Source: Nocardioides euryhalodurans (lineage in GTDB: Bacteria > Actinomycetota > Actinomycetes > Propionibacteriales > Nocardioidaceae). From it: a DNA stretch of 64,000 bases. Positions 51,325-62,751 of this stretch are shown in pieces. The first letter of the stretch is position 1. Every line of letters begins with the position of its first letter. Under the pieces are notes generated by a model that saw nothing but the letters and a program-made list of their open reading frames with translations, ran no database searches and had not been told where the DNA came from. The stretch spans positions 577,501 through 641,500 of the forward strand of contig NZ_CP038267.1 of assembly GCF_004564375.1 (NCBI RefSeq), in the 5' to 3' direction. The position numbers were made by a program, and so were the translations under genes.

Positions 51325-54300
51325 TCAGCCACCGAGGCGTGCCCAGTCCTGGAGCGAGCGCACCCCGATCTGGCCGGCGCGCATGGCCTCGATGCCCTGC
51401 ACCGCCGCGCCGAGGCCCTGCACGGTCGTGATGCAGGGGACGTTGGCCAGCACGGCGGCAGTCCGGATCTCGTAGCCGTCGGTCCGCGCCGACCCTCCGG
51501 TGCCCGTGCCGGCCGGGGTGTTGACGATGAGGTCGATCTCGCCGTCCGCGATCAGCTGCACGGTGGTCGGCTCGCCCGCCGGACCGGTTCCCTCGAAGTG
51601 CTTGCGAACGACCCGGGCGTCGATGCCGTTGCGCCGCAGCACCTCGGCCGTCCCCTGGGTCGCCAGCACCTCGAAACCGAGGTCGGCGAGCCGCTTGATC
51701 GGGAAGATCATGGTCCGCTTGTCGCGGTTGGCCATGCTCGCGAACATCCGGCCGCTCGTGGGCAGCGGACCATAGGCCGCCGCCTGCGACTTGGCGAAGG
51801 CGCGGCCGAAGATGCGGTCGAAGCCCATCACCTCGCCCGTGGAGCGCATCTCGGGGCCGAGCACCGTGTCGACGGTCTGACCGTCGGGCGTCTTGAAGCG
51901 GTTGAAGGGCATCACCGCCTCCTTGACCGCGATCGGGGCGTCGGGCGGCAGGTCGCCACCGTCCCCCTCGGCGGCCAGCACGCCCGCGCTGCGCAACGAG
52001 GCGATCGACTCGCCCAGCATCACCCGGGCCGCCGCCTTGGCCAGCGGCACCGCGGTGGCCTTGGAGACGAACGGCACGGTGCGCGAGGCGCGCGGGTTGG
52101 CCTCGAGGACGTAGAGCACGTCGGAGCCGAGCGCGAACTGGATGTTGATCAGTCCCCGTACGCCCACGCCGCGCGCGATCGCCTCGGTCGCCTCGCGGAT
52201 CCGGCGGATCTCGGTCGCGCCGAGCGTGATCGGCGGCAGCGCACACGAGGAGTCGCCCGAGTGGATACCGGCCTCCTCGATGTGCTCCATGACGCCCCCG
52301 AGGTAGAGCTCGTGGCCGTCGTACAACGCATCCACGTCGATCTCGACCGCGTCGTCGATGAACCGGTCGACCAGCACCGGCCGCTCCGGGCTGATCGCGG
52401 TCGCGCGACCGATGTAGGACTCGAGTGCGCCGTCGTCGTAGACGATCTCCATCCCGCGGCCGCCCAGGACGTACGACGGGCGGACGAGCACGGGGTAGCC
52501 CACCTCGTGGGCGATCCCCTGGGCCTCCTCGAAGGAGGCGGCCATGCCGTGCTTGGGCGCCGGGAGCCCGGCCTCGGCGAGCACCCGGCCGAAGGCGCCA
52601 CGCTCCTCGGCGAGGTGGATCGCCTCCGGCGTGGTCCCGACGATGGGCACACCGGCGTCGGCCAGCCCCTGCGCCAGCCCCAGCGGGGTCTGGCCGCCCA
52701 GCTGGCAGATCACGCCGGCGATCGGGCCGGCGGCCCGCTCGGCGTGCACGACCTCGAGCACGTCCTCCAGGGTGAGCGGCTCGAAGTAGAGCCGGTCGGA
52801 GGTGTCGTAGTCGGTCGAGACCGTCTCGGGGTTGCAGTTGACCATGACCGTCTCGTAGCCGGCCTCGCTCAGCGCCAGCGAGGCGTGGACGCACGAGTAG
52901 TCGAACTCGATGCCCTGGCCGATCCGGTTCGGCCCCGACCCGAGGATCACGACGGCCGCCCGGTCCCGCGGCTCGACCTCGGTCTCCTCGTCGTAGGAGC
53001 TGTAGTGGTACGGCGTCTGGGCAGCGAACTCCGCAGCACAGGTGTCGACGGTCTTGTAGACCGGCCGGATGCCGAGCGCGTGGCGTACGCCTCGGACGAC
53101 CGCCTCGCTCATGTCACGGATCCGCCCCAGCTGCGGGTCGGAGAACCCGTGCCGCTTGGCCAGGCGCAGCAGGTCCGGCGTCAGCTCGGGAGCGTTGATC
53201 AGCGCCTGCGCGACCTCGTTCAGGAGGCACAGCTGGTCGACGAACCACGGATCGATCCCGGTGGCGGCGTGCACCTCGTCGGGGGTCGCCTCGGCCCGGA
53301 TCGCGTCCATGACGACCCGCAGCCGGCCGTCGTGGGGCGTGGCCGCCTCCGCCAGCAGCCGCTGCTTGTCGAGGTCGACGTGACGGTGGCTCCAGTCGAA
53401 GGGCGCGTCCGTGCTCTCCAGGCTGCGCAGCGCCTTCTGCAGCGCCTCGGTGAAGTTGCGCCCGATCGCCATCGCCTCGCCCACCGACTTCATGTGGGTG
53501 GTCAGCGTCGGGTCGGCGCCGGGGAACTTCTCGAAGGCGAACCGCGGCACCTTGACCACGACGTAGTCCAGGGCGGGCTCGAAGCTCGCCGGCGTCTCCC
53601 GGGTGATGTCGTTGGGGATCTCGTCGAGGGTGTAGCCGATGGCGACCTTCGCCGCGATCTTGGCGATCGGGAAGCCGGTCGCCTTGGAGGCCAGGGCGCT
53701 GGAGCGCGAGACCCGCGGGTTCATCTCGATGACGACCACCCGGCCGTCCTCGGGGTTCACGGCGAACTGGATGTTGCAGCCACCGGTGTCGACGCCGACC
53801 TCGCGGATGATGCCGATCGAGAGGTCGCGCAGGTGCTGGTACTCGCGGTCGGTGAGCGTCATCGCGGGCGCGACCGTGATCGAGTCGCCGGTGTGGACGC
53901 CCATGGGGTCGACGTTCTCGATCGAGCAGACGATCACGACGTTGTCGGCGCGGTCGCGCATCACCTCGAGCTCGTACTCCTTCCAGCCGAGGATCGACTC
54001 CTCGAGGAGCACCTCGCTGGTCGGCGAGGCCGCGAGCCCGCCGCCGCCGATGCGGCGCAGGTCGGTCTCGTCGTAGGCCATGCCGGAGCCGGAGCCGCCC
54101 ATCGTGAACGAGGGCCGGACCACCAGCGGGTAGCCGAGCTGGTCGGCACCGGCGAGCAGGTCCTCCATGGTGTGGCAGATGACCGACGTCGCCACCTCGC
54201 CACCGAGCTTCTCCACGATGCGCTTGAACGACTCGCGGTTCTCGCCGCGGTTGATCGCCTCGATCGAGGCGCCGATCAGCTCCACGCCGTACTTCTCCAG

Positions 54301-54621
54301 CACGCCGCTCTCGTCGAGGGCGATGGCGGTGTTGAGGGCGGTCTGCCCGCCCAGCGTGGCGAGCAGCGCGTCGGGTCGCTCCTTCTCGATCACCTTCTCG
54401 ACGAACTCGGGGGTGATCGGCTCGACGTACGTCGCGTCGGCGAACTCCGGGTCGGTCATGATCGTGGCCGGGTTGGAGTTGACCAGCACGACCCGCAGCC
54501 CCTCCGCGCGCAGCACGCGGCAGGCCTGGGTGCCGGAGTAGTCGAACTCGCAGGCCTGCCCGATCACGATCGGGCCGGACCCGATCACCAGCACGGACTG
54601 GATGTCATCCCGCCGCGGCAT
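51325..54621 (-). CDS. carB: Carbamoyl-phosphate synthase large subunit
   Basis: 1098 residues. Two homologous halves, each with an ATP-grasp domain: about 1-400 ([39 protein letters not shown]) and about 555-935 ([37 protein letters not shown]), an oligomerisation domain between, and a C-terminal allosteric MGS-like domain (about 955-1075, [10 protein letters not shown]). GGAAGGAG precedes the ATG. Makes carbamoyl phosphate for both pyrimidines and ArgF. Confidence 0.98.
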   Translation of the reverse strand: MPRRDDIQSVLVIGSGPIVIGQACEFDYSGTQACRVLRAEGLRVVLVNSNPATIMTDPEFADATYVEPITPEFVEKVIEKERPDALLATLGGQTALNTAIALDESGVLEKYGVELIGASIEAINRGENRESFKRIVEKLGGEVATSVICHTMEDLLAGADQLGYPLVVRPSFTMGGSGSGMAYDETDLRRIGGGGLAASPTSEVLLEESILGWKEYELEVMRDRADNVVIVCSIENVDPMGVHTGDSITVAPAMTLTDREYQHLRDLSIGIIREVGVDTGGCNIQFAVNPEDGRVVVIEMNPRVSRSSALASKATGFPIAKIAAKVAIGYTLDEIPNDITRETPASFEPALDYVVVKVPRFAFEKFPGADPTLTTHMKSVGEAMAIGRNFTEALQKALRSLESTDAPFDWSHRHVDLDKQRLLAEAATPHDGRLRVVMDAIRAEATPDEVHAATGIDPWFVDQLCLLNEVAQALINAPELTPDLLRLAKRHGFSDPQLGRIRDMSEAVVRGVRHALGIRPVYKTVDTCAAEFAAQTPYHYSSYDEETEVEPRDRAAVVILGSGPNRIGQGIEFDYSCVHASLALSEAGYETVMVNCNPETVSTDYDTSDRLYFEPLTLEDVLEVVHAERAAGPIAGVICQLGGQTPLGLAQGLADAGVPIVGTTPEAIHLAEERGAFGRVLAEAGLPAPKHGMAASFEEAQGIAHEVGYPVLVRPSYVLGGRGMEIVYDDGALESYIGRATAISPERPVLVDRFIDDAVEIDVDALYDGHELYLGGVMEHIEEAGIHSGDSSCALPPITLGATEIRRIREATEAIARGVGVRGLINIQFALGSDVLYVLEANPRASRTVPFVSKATAVPLAKAAARVMLGESIASLRSAGVLAAEGDGGDLPPDAPIAVKEAVMPFNRFKTPDGQTVDTVLGPEMRSTGEVMGFDRIFGRAFAKSQAAAYGPLPTSGRMFASMANRDKRTMIFPIKRLADLGFEVLATQGTAEVLRRNGIDARVVRKHFEGTGPAGEPTTVQLIADGEIDLIVNTPAGTGTGGSARTDGYEIRTAAVLANVPCITTVQGLGAAVQGIEAMRAGQIGVRSLQDWARLGG

Positions 54622-54667
54622 CAGCCACGCTCCTTCCCTGACGCGCCCTGCTCCGGGAGACCGGGAC

Positions 54668-54740
54668 GTTGAGATGGGCCCCTGCAACGCCCAAGACGTT
54701 GCGCAAGCCCACCTCGACGGTTGCAGCGGCCCATCTCAAC
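54668..54740. repeat. Long imperfect inverted repeat between carA and carB
   Basis: GTTGAGATGGGCC (54668-54680) pairs with its exact inverse at 54728-54740; GCAAC and GTTGC continue the match inward after a 3-nt step, making a 21-nt arm with one mismatch. The middle holds a further GCAACG/CGTTGC hairpin. A carA-carB transcript would fold this into a strong structure. Confidence 0.7.
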
Positions 54741-54747
54741 CGTTGCG

Positions 54748-55899
54748 TCATCGGGCGGCCTCCATCAGGTCGGTGAACCGGTCGAAGAGGTAGGCGGCAT
54801 CGTGCGGTCCGGCCGCGGCCTCCGGGTGGTACTGGACGGAGAAGGCGCGCAGCGCGCCGGCCTCGTCACGCAGCTCGAGCCCCTCGACGACGTCGTCGTT
54901 GAGGCAGACGTGGCTGACGGTCGCCACGCCGTGGGGCGTCGCGGTGCTGCCCTCGAGCGGGGCGTCCACCGCGAAGCCGTGGTTGTGGGCGGTCACCTCG
55001 ACCTTGCCGGTGGTGCGGTCCATCACCGGCTGGTTGATCCCGCGGTGGCCGTACTTCAGCTTGTAGGTGCCGAAGCCGAGCGCACGGCCGAAGAGCTGGT
55101 TGCCGAAGCAGATCCCGAAGTACGGGATGCCGGCCGCGAGCGCCCCCTGCAGCAGCTCGACCTGCGCGGTCGTCGCAGCCGGGTCGCCCGGGCCGTTGGA
55201 GAAGAACAGCCCGTCGGGCGAGATCGCCTGCACGTGCTCGAGCGTGGCCGTCGCAGGCAGCACGTGCACCTCGATGCCGCGCTCGGCCATCATCCGCGGG
55301 GTGTTGGCCTTGATGCCGAGGTCGACCGCGGCGACGGTGAACCGCTTCTCGCCCACAGCGGGGACGACGTACGCCTCCCCCGTCGAGACCGCCTCGGAGA
55401 GGTTGGCACCCGCCATCTCGCCGGATCCGCGGACCCGTGCCAGGAGGGCCTCGGGGTCGGACTCGGTGGTGGAGATCCCGACCCGCATCGCGCCCCGTTC
55501 CCGGAGGTGACGGGTGAGCGCGCGGGTGTCGACCCCCGCGATGCCGACCACGCCCTGCTCACGCAGCGCGTCGTCGAGGGTGCGGCGGGAACGCCAGCTG
55601 GAGGGGATCCGGGCGGGGTCGCGGACGACGTACCCGCTCACCCAGATCCGCGAGGACTCCATGTCCTCGTCGTTCATTCCAGTGTTGCCGACGTGGGGAG
55701 CCGTCATCACGACCACCTGGCGGTGGTAGCTGGGGTCGGTGAGCGTCTCCTGGTAGCCGGTCATGCCGGTGGAGAAGACCGCTTCGCCGAAGGTCTCCCC
55801 GGGAGCGCCGTAGGACTCGCCGCGGAAGGTGCGGCCGTCCTCGAGGACCAGCAGGGCCGGCGTGGGAGCGTGCTGTGCACTGGGTGCAGACAGGGACAC
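54748..55899 (-). CDS. carA: Carbamoyl-phosphate synthase small (glutaminase) subunit
   Basis: 383 residues. N-terminal CarA domain (about 15-150: [32 protein letters not shown]) then a class-I glutaminase with nucleophile Cys in [10 protein letters not shown] and His/Glu in [12 protein letters not shown]. Delivers ammonia to CarB. The GTG start has the strong site AAGGAGG 8 nt upstream, and that site is part of the PyrR element. First gene of the pyrimidine operon here; pyrR, pyrB and pyrC are not in the window on this side. Confidence 0.97.
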   Translation of the reverse strand: MSLSAPSAQHAPTPALLVLEDGRTFRGESYGAPGETFGEAVFSTGMTGYQETLTDPSYHRQVVVMTAPHVGNTGMNDEDMESSRIWVSGYVVRDPARIPSSWRSRRTLDDALREQGVVGIAGVDTRALTRHLRERGAMRVGISTTESDPEALLARVRGSGEMAGANLSEAVSTGEAYVVPAVGEKRFTVAAVDLGIKANTPRMMAERGIEVHVLPATATLEHVQAISPDGLFFSNGPGDPAATTAQVELLQGALAAGIPYFGICFGNQLFGRALGFGTYKLKYGHRGINQPVMDRTTGKVEVTAHNHGFAVDAPLEGSTATPHGVATVSHVCLNDDVVEGLELRDEAGALRAFSVQYHPEAAAGPHDAAYLFDRFTDLMEAAR

Positions 55900-55910
55900 G
55901 CGTCGTACCT

Positions 55911-55943
55911 CCTTCTCCGCCTCACGGGACGGATCGTTAAAGG
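55911..55943 (-). promoter_or_regulatory. Probable PyrR-binding RNA overlapping the carA ribosome binding site
   Basis: The leader RNA begins CCTTTAACGATCCGTCCCGT and ends GAGGCGGAGAAGG. CCTT pairs with the terminal AAGG, and CCG with CGG around the conserved UCCCGUGAGG loop, the hallmark of PyrR-binding hairpins. The closing AAGG is the start of AAGGAGG before carA. Binding by PyrR with UMP would hide the ribosome binding site. Family match by eye; mechanism inferred. Confidence 0.72.
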
Positions 55944-55959
55944 ATGTCGAGCGTGGCCG

Positions 55960-55965
55960 ACCCTA
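55960..55965 (-). promoter_or_regulatory. -10 box TAGGGT of the carA operon
   Basis: TAGGGT on the minus strand would start RNA near 55953, about 10 nt before the PyrR-binding hairpin. Confidence 0.5.
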
Positions 55966-56005
55966 TCAGCGCACCGGCCCGCCCCACCGGTCACCCGCCA
56001 CGTGG

Positions 56006-56767
56006 TCAGAGCACCGCGTCCAGGAAGGCGCGCGTCTCCGGGTGGGCCGGCGAGGTGATCAGCTGGTCGGGCGGGCCCTGCTCGAGGATCCGGCCCTCGT
56101 GGAAGAACGCCATCCGGTCCGCGACCTCGCGGGCGAAGCCCATCTCGTGGGTCACCACGATCATCGTCATCCGCATCTCGGTGGCGAGCGACTTCATCAC
56201 CGCCAGCACCTCGCCGGTGAGCTCGGGGTCGAGGGCCGAGGTCGGCTCGTCGAACAGCATCACGTCGGGCTCCATGGCCAGCGCCCGCGCGATCGCCACC
56301 CGCTGCTGCTGGCCGCCGGAGAGCCGGATCGGGTGCTCCTCCGCCTTGTCGGACAGGCCGACCCGGTCGAGCAGGTCCCGGGCCCGCTCGACGATCTCGT
56401 CACCGGTGCCGCGTCCGGCGCAGCGCGGTGCGCAGGTGACGTTGTCGAGGACCGTCATGTTCGGGAACAGGTTGAACTGCTGGAAGACCATCCCGACGTG
56501 CAGCCGGAGCTGGCGGATCTGCTCGCGCTTGCGCCGGGTCCGGTGCCCGCCCTCCAGCCGGATGCCGGCGACCTCGACGGATCCCGCGCTGGGGTCGTCG
56601 ATGAAGTTCACGCAGCGCAGCACCGTGGACTTGCCGGACCCCGAGCGTCCGAAGACCACGACCACCTCGCCGCGGTGCACCTCCATGTCCACGCCACGGA
56701 CGACCTCCAGCCGCCCGAAGCTCTTGTGCAGGCCGTCCAGCCGGACCACGACGTCGCGGTCGCTCAT
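56006..56767 (-). CDS. Polar amino-acid ABC transporter ATP-binding protein
   Basis: 253 residues. Walker [14 protein letters not shown]-loop [11 protein letters not shown], signature [12 protein letters not shown], Walker [13 protein letters not shown], and switch histidine VVTHEMGFA, which with FNLFPNMT marks the GlnQ/HisP family for polar amino acids. The ATG overlaps the permease stop (ATGA). It powers uptake with the two upstream genes. Confidence 0.95.
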   Translation of the reverse strand: MSDRDVVVRLDGLHKSFGRLEVVRGVDMEVHRGEVVVVFGRSGSGKSTVLRCVNFIDDPSAGSVEVAGIRLEGGHRTRRKREQIRQLRLHVGMVFQQFNLFPNMTVLDNVTCAPRCAGRGTGDEIVERARDLLDRVGLSDKAEEHPIRLSGGQQQRVAIARALAMEPDVMLFDEPTSALDPELTGEVLAVMKSLATEMRMTMIVVTHEMGFAREVADRMAFFHEGRILEQGPPDQLITSPAHPETRAFLDAVL

Positions 56768-57672
56768 CCCGGCACTCCGCCGCCGTGCGGCTGGCCGTGC
56801 TCGCCGGCCGCCTGCATCGCCCGCGCCACGTGGGCACGGTCGTAGCCCCGGCCCACGCGAGCCTCGAGCCGGGTCTGGAAGAACGTGAACAGCACGGTGA
56901 GGCCCCAGTAGACGAGGGCGACGGCGATGTAGGCCTCGAGGTTCTTGAAGTCCGCCTTGCCGACCAGCTGGGAGCGGCGGAAGATCTCGGCGCTGGCCGC
57001 GGTCACCCCGAGGAACGACACCAGGGCGGTGTCCTTCATCATCGCGATGAACTCGTTGCCGGTCGGCGGGATGATCACCCGGAACGCCTGCGGCAGCACC
57101 ACCTTGCGCATCTTCTGGCCGTACGTCATCCCGAGCGCGTCGGCGGCCTCGCCCTGGCCGCCCGCGACCGACTGGATGCCGGCCCGGAAGATCTCGGTCA
57201 TGTAGGCGCCGTAGTTGAGGCCGAGGGCGATGGTGCCGGCGGTCGCGGCCTCGAGGATCAGCGCCTGGTCGAAGCCCTCGGGCAGCCAGGTGTACTTCTC
57301 GGCGAGGTTCTGCCCGACCGGGGGCAGCGCCAGGTAGATCAGGAACATCTGCACGATCAGCGGCGTGCCCCGGAAGAACGAGACGTAGAACCCGGCGACG
57401 GCGAACGGGACCGGGTTGCGCGAGAGCCGCGCCAGGGCGCCGAGCAGCGCCATCACGATCGCGAGCGCGATGCCGCCCACGGCGATGGCGGCCGTGTAGG
57501 GCAGCCCGCCGAGGATGTAGCGGATGTTGTCGCGGATCCACTGCACGTCGAAGCCGGCGGCGTTGCCGAAGAAGCCCAGCAGCGCGAAGAGCACGACCCA
57601 GACGGCGCCGGTCTTCACCCGGAAGGGCACCCGTGCGGACGCGAGCTGCACCCGTTCCCAGACGTCGCTCAT
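56764..57672 (-). CDS. Polar amino-acid ABC transporter permease
   Basis: 302 residues, at least five membrane segments. The HisMQ-type pattern includes [38 protein letters not shown] and the coupling loop [21 protein letters not shown] (EAA motif). One permease only, so it may work as a homodimer. The last 25 residues ([11 protein letters not shown]) are a hydrophilic tail. Located 43 bp after the binding-protein gene. Confidence 0.93.
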   Translation of the reverse strand: MSDVWERVQLASARVPFRVKTGAVWVVLFALLGFFGNAAGFDVQWIRDNIRYILGGLPYTAAIAVGGIALAIVMALLGALARLSRNPVPFAVAGFYVSFFRGTPLIVQMFLIYLALPPVGQNLAEKYTWLPEGFDQALILEAATAGTIALGLNYGAYMTEIFRAGIQSVAGGQGEAADALGMTYGQKMRKVVLPQAFRVIIPPTGNEFIAMMKDTALVSFLGVTAASAEIFRRSQLVGKADFKNLEAYIAVALVYWGLTVLFTFFQTRLEARVGRGYDRAHVARAMQAAGEHGQPHGGGVPG

Positions 57673-57715
57673 GGCGCCTCGTCGCGCCCCTTCCCCCCGT
57701 CCACGATGCGCGTCG

Positions 57716-58618
57716 TCACTCCTGCTTGGTGGTGTCGAGGCCGTACCACTCCTCCGCCAGGGCGGAGAGGGTGCCGTCCTCGTGCATCTCGGCGACGATC
57801 CCGTCGACCGCCTCGTAGAGGCTCTCCGAGGACGGGTCGGCGCTCCGGTCGAAGCCCACCGCGAGGGGTTCGTTGAAGACCGGCTCCCCCACGATCTTCA
57901 CGGGGTTCCCCTCGTCGATGTAGCCCTGCGCGGTCGTGACCGAGGTGATCACCGCGTCGAGCCGACCGTTGGCGAGGTCCTGCAGCGCGGTGGTGTCGGT
58001 GTCGTAGCCGGAGACCTCGGCGTCGTCGATGACGAAGTCGAAGGTGTAGCCCTCGATGTCGAGCTCCTTGTTGAGGAACTGGTCGTAGGTGCACCCGGTG
58101 CAGACCCCGATGGCCGCGCCGTCGAGGTCGGTGCTGATGTCGGAGACGTCGTCGTTGTCGGCCCCGACCACGACCACGGCAGGGACGTAGTTGTAGGGCT
58201 CGGTGAAGAAGAGCACCTCCTGCCGGTCGTTGGTGGGCGTCATCGAGCCCACCGTCGTGTCCCAGCGACCGTTCCAGCTGCCGGCGGTGATCACGTCCCA
58301 CGCGGGGGTCTCCCACGCGACCTCGACGCCGAGCCGGCTGGCGATCTCGGTGGCGACGTCGATGTCGAAGCCCTCGTAGTCACCTGTCTGCTCGTTCAGC
58401 CGGGACTGCGGCGGGTACGCCGGGTCCGTGGAGACCGTGAGCACCCCCTCCTCGCAGATCTCGGCGAGGAGGTCGGTGGTCTCGCCCGCACACACGCCCT
58501 CGCCCGACGCGGCAGGCTCGTCGCCGCCGGAGTCGTCGGCGCTGTCGCCGCCACAGGCGGCCAGCATCGGGAAGAGGAGCGCCGTGAGCGCGGTGCCGAG
58601 GAGGAAACGGGTGCGCAT
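57716..58618 (-). CDS. Amino-acid ABC transporter substrate-binding lipoprotein
   Basis: 300 residues. Lipobox LAAC (Cys22), then a low-complexity Gly/Asp linker (GGDSADDSGGDEPAA). SBP family 3 fold: GVLTVSTDPAYPPQSRLNE, YEGFDIDVATEIASRLG, WDTTVGSMTPTNDRQEVLFF, ALQDLANGRLDAVITS. Four cysteines in the mature part (GVCAG, EICEEG, GVCTGCTYD) are unusual and could form disulfides. CGGAGG precedes the ATG. First gene of the transporter operon. Specificity unknown, polar amino acid likely. Confidence 0.93.
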   Translation of the reverse strand: MRTRFLLGTALTALLFPMLAACGGDSADDSGGDEPAASGEGVCAGETTDLLAEICEEGVLTVSTDPAYPPQSRLNEQTGDYEGFDIDVATEIASRLGVEVAWETPAWDVITAGSWNGRWDTTVGSMTPTNDRQEVLFFTEPYNYVPAVVVVGADNDDVSDISTDLDGAAIGVCTGCTYDQFLNKELDIEGYTFDFVIDDAEVSGYDTDTTALQDLANGRLDAVITSVTTAQGYIDEGNPVKIVGEPVFNEPLAVGFDRSADPSSESLYEAVDGIVAEMHEDGTLSALAEEWYGLDTTKQE

Positions 58619-58759
58619 GGCGCCACCTCCGGTCTGGGATACGTGAGACGAGTCTGCCAGAGGGGCGGCCCCGCGGACAGCGGTCGTGCCTCTTCCCTCC
58701 GCACGGCTCGAGGAGGACGATGACCGCAGGGATCGCCTCACGCACAGGGGAGACGTGTC

Positions 58760-59500
58760 ATGCGGGAACACACGGTGACGCAGCGACTGGGAGCCGAGTT
58801 CCTCGGCACGTTCTGGCTGGTCTTCGGGGGGTGTGGCACCGCGGTCCTGGCTGCCGGGGTGCCGGACGTCGGCGTCGGGTACCTCGGCGTGGCGATCGCC
58901 TTCGGCCTCACGGTGCTGACGATGGCCTACGCCGTCGGCCACGTCAGCGGCGGGCACTTCAACCCGGCGGTCACCGTCGGGCTCGCCGCGGCGCGCCGCT
59001 TCGCCTGGAAGGACGTGCCGTCCTACGTGATCACGCAGGTGGCCGCGGCCGTCGCCGCGGCCGCGGTGCTGTGGGTGGTCGCCGACGGGGTGGCCGGCTT
59101 CAGCGCCGAGGAGTCGGGCTTCGCCACCAACGGCTACGGCGACCGCTCGCCGGGCGGCTACTCGCTCCTGTCGGTGCTGGTCATCGAGGTCCTGCTCACC
59201 GCGTTCTTCCTCTACATCATCTTGGGCGCCACCGACACCCGTGCTCCCAAGGGCTTCGCCCCGATCGCGATCGGCCTGGGGCTCACCCTGATCCACCTGA
59301 TCAGCATCCCGGTGAGCAACACCTCGGTGAACCCGGCCCGGTCCACCGGCCCCGCCCTCTTCGCCGGTCCTGACCCGATCCTGCAGCTGTGGGCGTTCTG
59401 GCTGGCTCCCCTGATCGGTGGGGCCGTCGCCGGGATCACGTACGCGTTGTTGCTCGGCGGCGAGGACGCTGCGCCGCTGACCGAGGCCACCGAGGCCTGA
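58760..59500 (+). CDS. aqpZ: Aquaporin Z-like water channel
   Basis: 246 residues, six membrane helices and two half helices. Both NPA motifs are present ([18 protein letters not shown]), with the selectivity arginine after the second. The start [24 protein letters not shown] fits AqpZ. GGGGAG lies 8 nt before the ATG. A narrow-pore water channel is likely. Divergent from the transporter operon across 141 bp holding both promoters. Confidence 0.93.
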   Translation: MREHTVTQRLGAEFLGTFWLVFGGCGTAVLAAGVPDVGVGYLGVAIAFGLTVLTMAYAVGHVSGGHFNPAVTVGLAAARRFAWKDVPSYVITQVAAAVAAAAVLWVVADGVAGFSAEESGFATNGYGDRSPGGYSLLSVLVIEVLLTAFFLYIILGATDTRAPKGFAPIAIGLGLTLIHLISIPVSNTSVNPARSTGPALFAGPDPILQLWAFWLAPLIGGAVAGITYALLLGGEDAAPLTEATEA

Positions 59501-59571
59501 CCTCCGGCGAGCCACCCGGGTGTGGGTGAGGTCACCGCGCCGGAGCACGACAGCCGGGCACGATCTCGGCA

Positions 59572-59595
59572 TACTGACAGTACGTACCGTCAGTA
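59572..59595 (+). promoter_or_regulatory. 24-bp near-perfect palindromic operator
   Basis: TACTGAC and GTCAGTA flank a central GTACGTAC-type core, with only one mismatched pair in 24 bp. Palindromes of this size and sequence type are typical TetR-family operators. It lies 24 bp before the GTG of the next gene. No TetR gene is in the window. Confidence 0.65.
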
Positions 59596-59618
59596 CGCCA
59601 TCGATCCGGAGGTGCTCC

Positions 59619-60258
59619 GTGCCCCGCCCGCTCCGCCCGTCCGCCCGCCTCACCACCGCCGTGCTGGCCGCCGTCGCCGCCGGACTGCTCGCCGCGACCA
59701 CGACCGCGGTCGTCCCGGCCCGCGCGACCCTCGCGATCCCTGTCGACTGCTCCAGCGGCCCGGTCACGCTCGCGTGGGACGACGTGACCTACGACCTCGA
59801 CGGGAACTGCGGGCTGGTGCGCGTCACCGCCGACGACGCCACGGTGTCGATGCCGACCGCCGTACGTCTGGTGGTCGCCGGCCGCGGCAACACGATCGTG
59901 GCCAAGCCCGTCGCCGAGCTCGTGGTCCGCGGCCGCGGTCACGACGTGCGCCCGGTGTCGGTCCAGCGGCTGCGCCTCGCGTCCCCCCGCTCGGTCGTCG
60001 ACGTCGACGGCCTCGTCGAGTCGGCCCGCCTGGGCCGCTCCGGAGCCACGTTGCGCGCCGACCAGGTCAGCATCCTCCGGGTCGAGGGTTCCGGCCACAC
60101 GGTCCGCGCGGGCACGGGCTTCCGGGCCGAGCTCGCCGGCGACCGCACGGTCGCCTCCTTCCGCCGGCTCGAGGAGGTCGCCGTGACCGGTGACCGCAAC
60201 CAGGTGCGGGTGAGGGTCGGCGTGACCGAGGTCCGCGACCGCGGTGCGCGCAACGACG

Positions 60259-60281
<23 letters not shown>
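59619..60281 (+). CDS. Secreted DUF3060-like beta-repeat protein
   Basis: 220 residues from GTG; CGGAGG lies 7 nt upstream. Signal peptide LTTAVLAAVAAGLLAAT, cleavage near ARA. The mature part has repeating short strands, each with a V-x-G-x-G/N-x-T/D-V pattern (RLVVAGRGNTIVA, ELVVRGRGHDVRP, ILRVEGSGHTVRAG, EVAVTGDRNQVRV), as in DUF3060, likely a small beta-solenoid. Two cysteines (CSSG, NCGLV) may pair. Function unknown. The 3' end overlaps the ABC-F gene by 23 bases. Confidence 0.75.
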
Positions 60282-61881
<1,600 letters not shown>

Positions 61882-61909
61882 GGGAGGGCCTGTCCGGAGG
61901 TCTGGACGG

Positions 61910-61940
61910 GACTCGCCGGGCGGGGCCGCGGACGCGAGTC
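61910..61940 (-). other. Leader hairpin between the mini-ORF and the ABC-F start
   Basis: GACTCGC (61940-61934 read leftward) pairs with GCGAGTC (61916-61910) around a GC-rich 17-nt loop, starting 3 nt after the mini-ORF stop. A second short dyad, GTCC/GGAC, follows closer to the ATG. Suitable for translation-coupled control. Confidence 0.5.
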
Positions 61941-61943
61941 GGG

Positions 61944-61961
61944 TCAGGCAGGGATCCACAT
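61944..61961 (-). CDS. Five-codon leader ORF (MWIPA) before the ABC-F gene
   Basis: ATG TGG ATC CCT GCC TGA, 63 nt before the ABC-F start. TAGGAT (61976-61971) is a -10 box 9 nt upstream, so the ATG would lie 2-3 nt from the RNA 5' end. Short leader peptides of this kind sense stalled ribosomes before many resistance genes. Too short for statistical support; the case rests on position. Confidence 0.45.
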   Translation of the reverse strand: MWIPA

Positions 61962-61970
61962 GGTGGGTCC

Positions 61971-61976
61971 ATCCTA
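61971..61976 (-). promoter_or_regulatory. -10 box TAGGAT of the ABC-F transcript
   Basis: Gives a leader of about 80 nt. The rest of the gap (61977-62095) shows no gene or clear repeat. Confidence 0.5.
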
Positions 61977-62095
61977 GGTCGCGGTGCGTGGCCGGTCGAT
62001 CGAGTTTCGCGAGCGGCGCGCTGGGACCAGACGCCCACACGTCCGGACCCAATGACCCAGCGCAACCCACCGCGCCCCCCGAGACGTCGCCCGGA

Positions 62096-62668
62096 TCAGC
62101 CCTGTGCCCCGACGAACTCCACCTCCGAGGCCCGGTCCGGTGCCACCACGCCGTCACCCAACGACCACTCGGCGACCCGGGCCACGAGGCGCGCCGGCAC
62201 CGCCGGAGCGGCGCCGTCGGCGGGGACGTCGTACGTCGTGTGCGTGTCGCGCGGCAGCACGACGGTGTAGCCGCGGGCCAGGGCCCCGCGAGCCGTGCCC
62301 GCGACACACATCTCCGACTGGATCCCGACCAGGCACAGCCGGGTCGCGCCCGCTCGTCGGAGGGTCGCCTCGAGGTCGGTGCTGTCGAAGCCGTCGTCGC
62401 GGGCCTTCTGCACCACCACCTCGTCCTGGCGCACCGGCAGGGCCAGCTCCCAGCCGACCGACCCCCTCGGGATCAGGGAACCCTCGTCGGTGCCTTCGTC
62501 CTGCAGGTGGACGACCGTCGCGCCGGCGGCCCTGGCGGCGCGCAGCACCGCGGAGACACGGTCGAGGAAGGGCTCGGCGCCCCCGACAGCGTGCGGCCCG
62601 GAGACGAGCCCGCGCTGGACGTCGACCATGACGAGCGCATCGGCGACCGGGCGGGCGTCGGGCTGGCT
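62096..62668 (-). CDS. Isochorismatase-family cysteine hydrolase
   Basis: 190 residues from GTG (VSQPDARPVADALVMV). The Asp-Lys-Cys triad of the family is visible: ALVMVDVQRGL, VVQKARDDGF and GIQSEMCVAGTARGA. The region TYDVPADGAAPAVPA is as in nicotinamidase-like relatives, without the His metal set of PncA. Likely an amidase or N-carbamoyl hydrolase; substrate unknown. An imperfect CAGACT lies 7 nt upstream of the GTG. Confidence 0.87.
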   Translation of the reverse strand, partial: SQPDARPVADALVMVDVQRGLVSGPHAVGGAEPFLDRVSAVLRAARAAGATVVHLQDEGTDEGSLIPRGSVGWELALPVRQDEVVVQKARDDGFDSTDLEATLRRAGATRLCLVGIQSEMCVAGTARGALARGYTVVLPRDTHTTYDVPADGAAPAVPARLVARVAEWSLGDGVVAPDRASEVEFVGAQG

Positions 62669-62751
62669 CACGCCGATGAGTCTGCCCCACGCAGCGGGTC
62701 CAATCCTCTGGGCCCGGCGCACCGAACGACTACCGGAGGAAGGTGACGACG

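Noticed and set aside
50053..54672. Open frame of over 1500 codons on the plus strand opposite carB and pyrD
   Set aside because: Low-complexity Arg/Gly/Val/Asp composition typical of antisense frames in high-GC DNA; the minus strand encodes full-length conserved enzymes.
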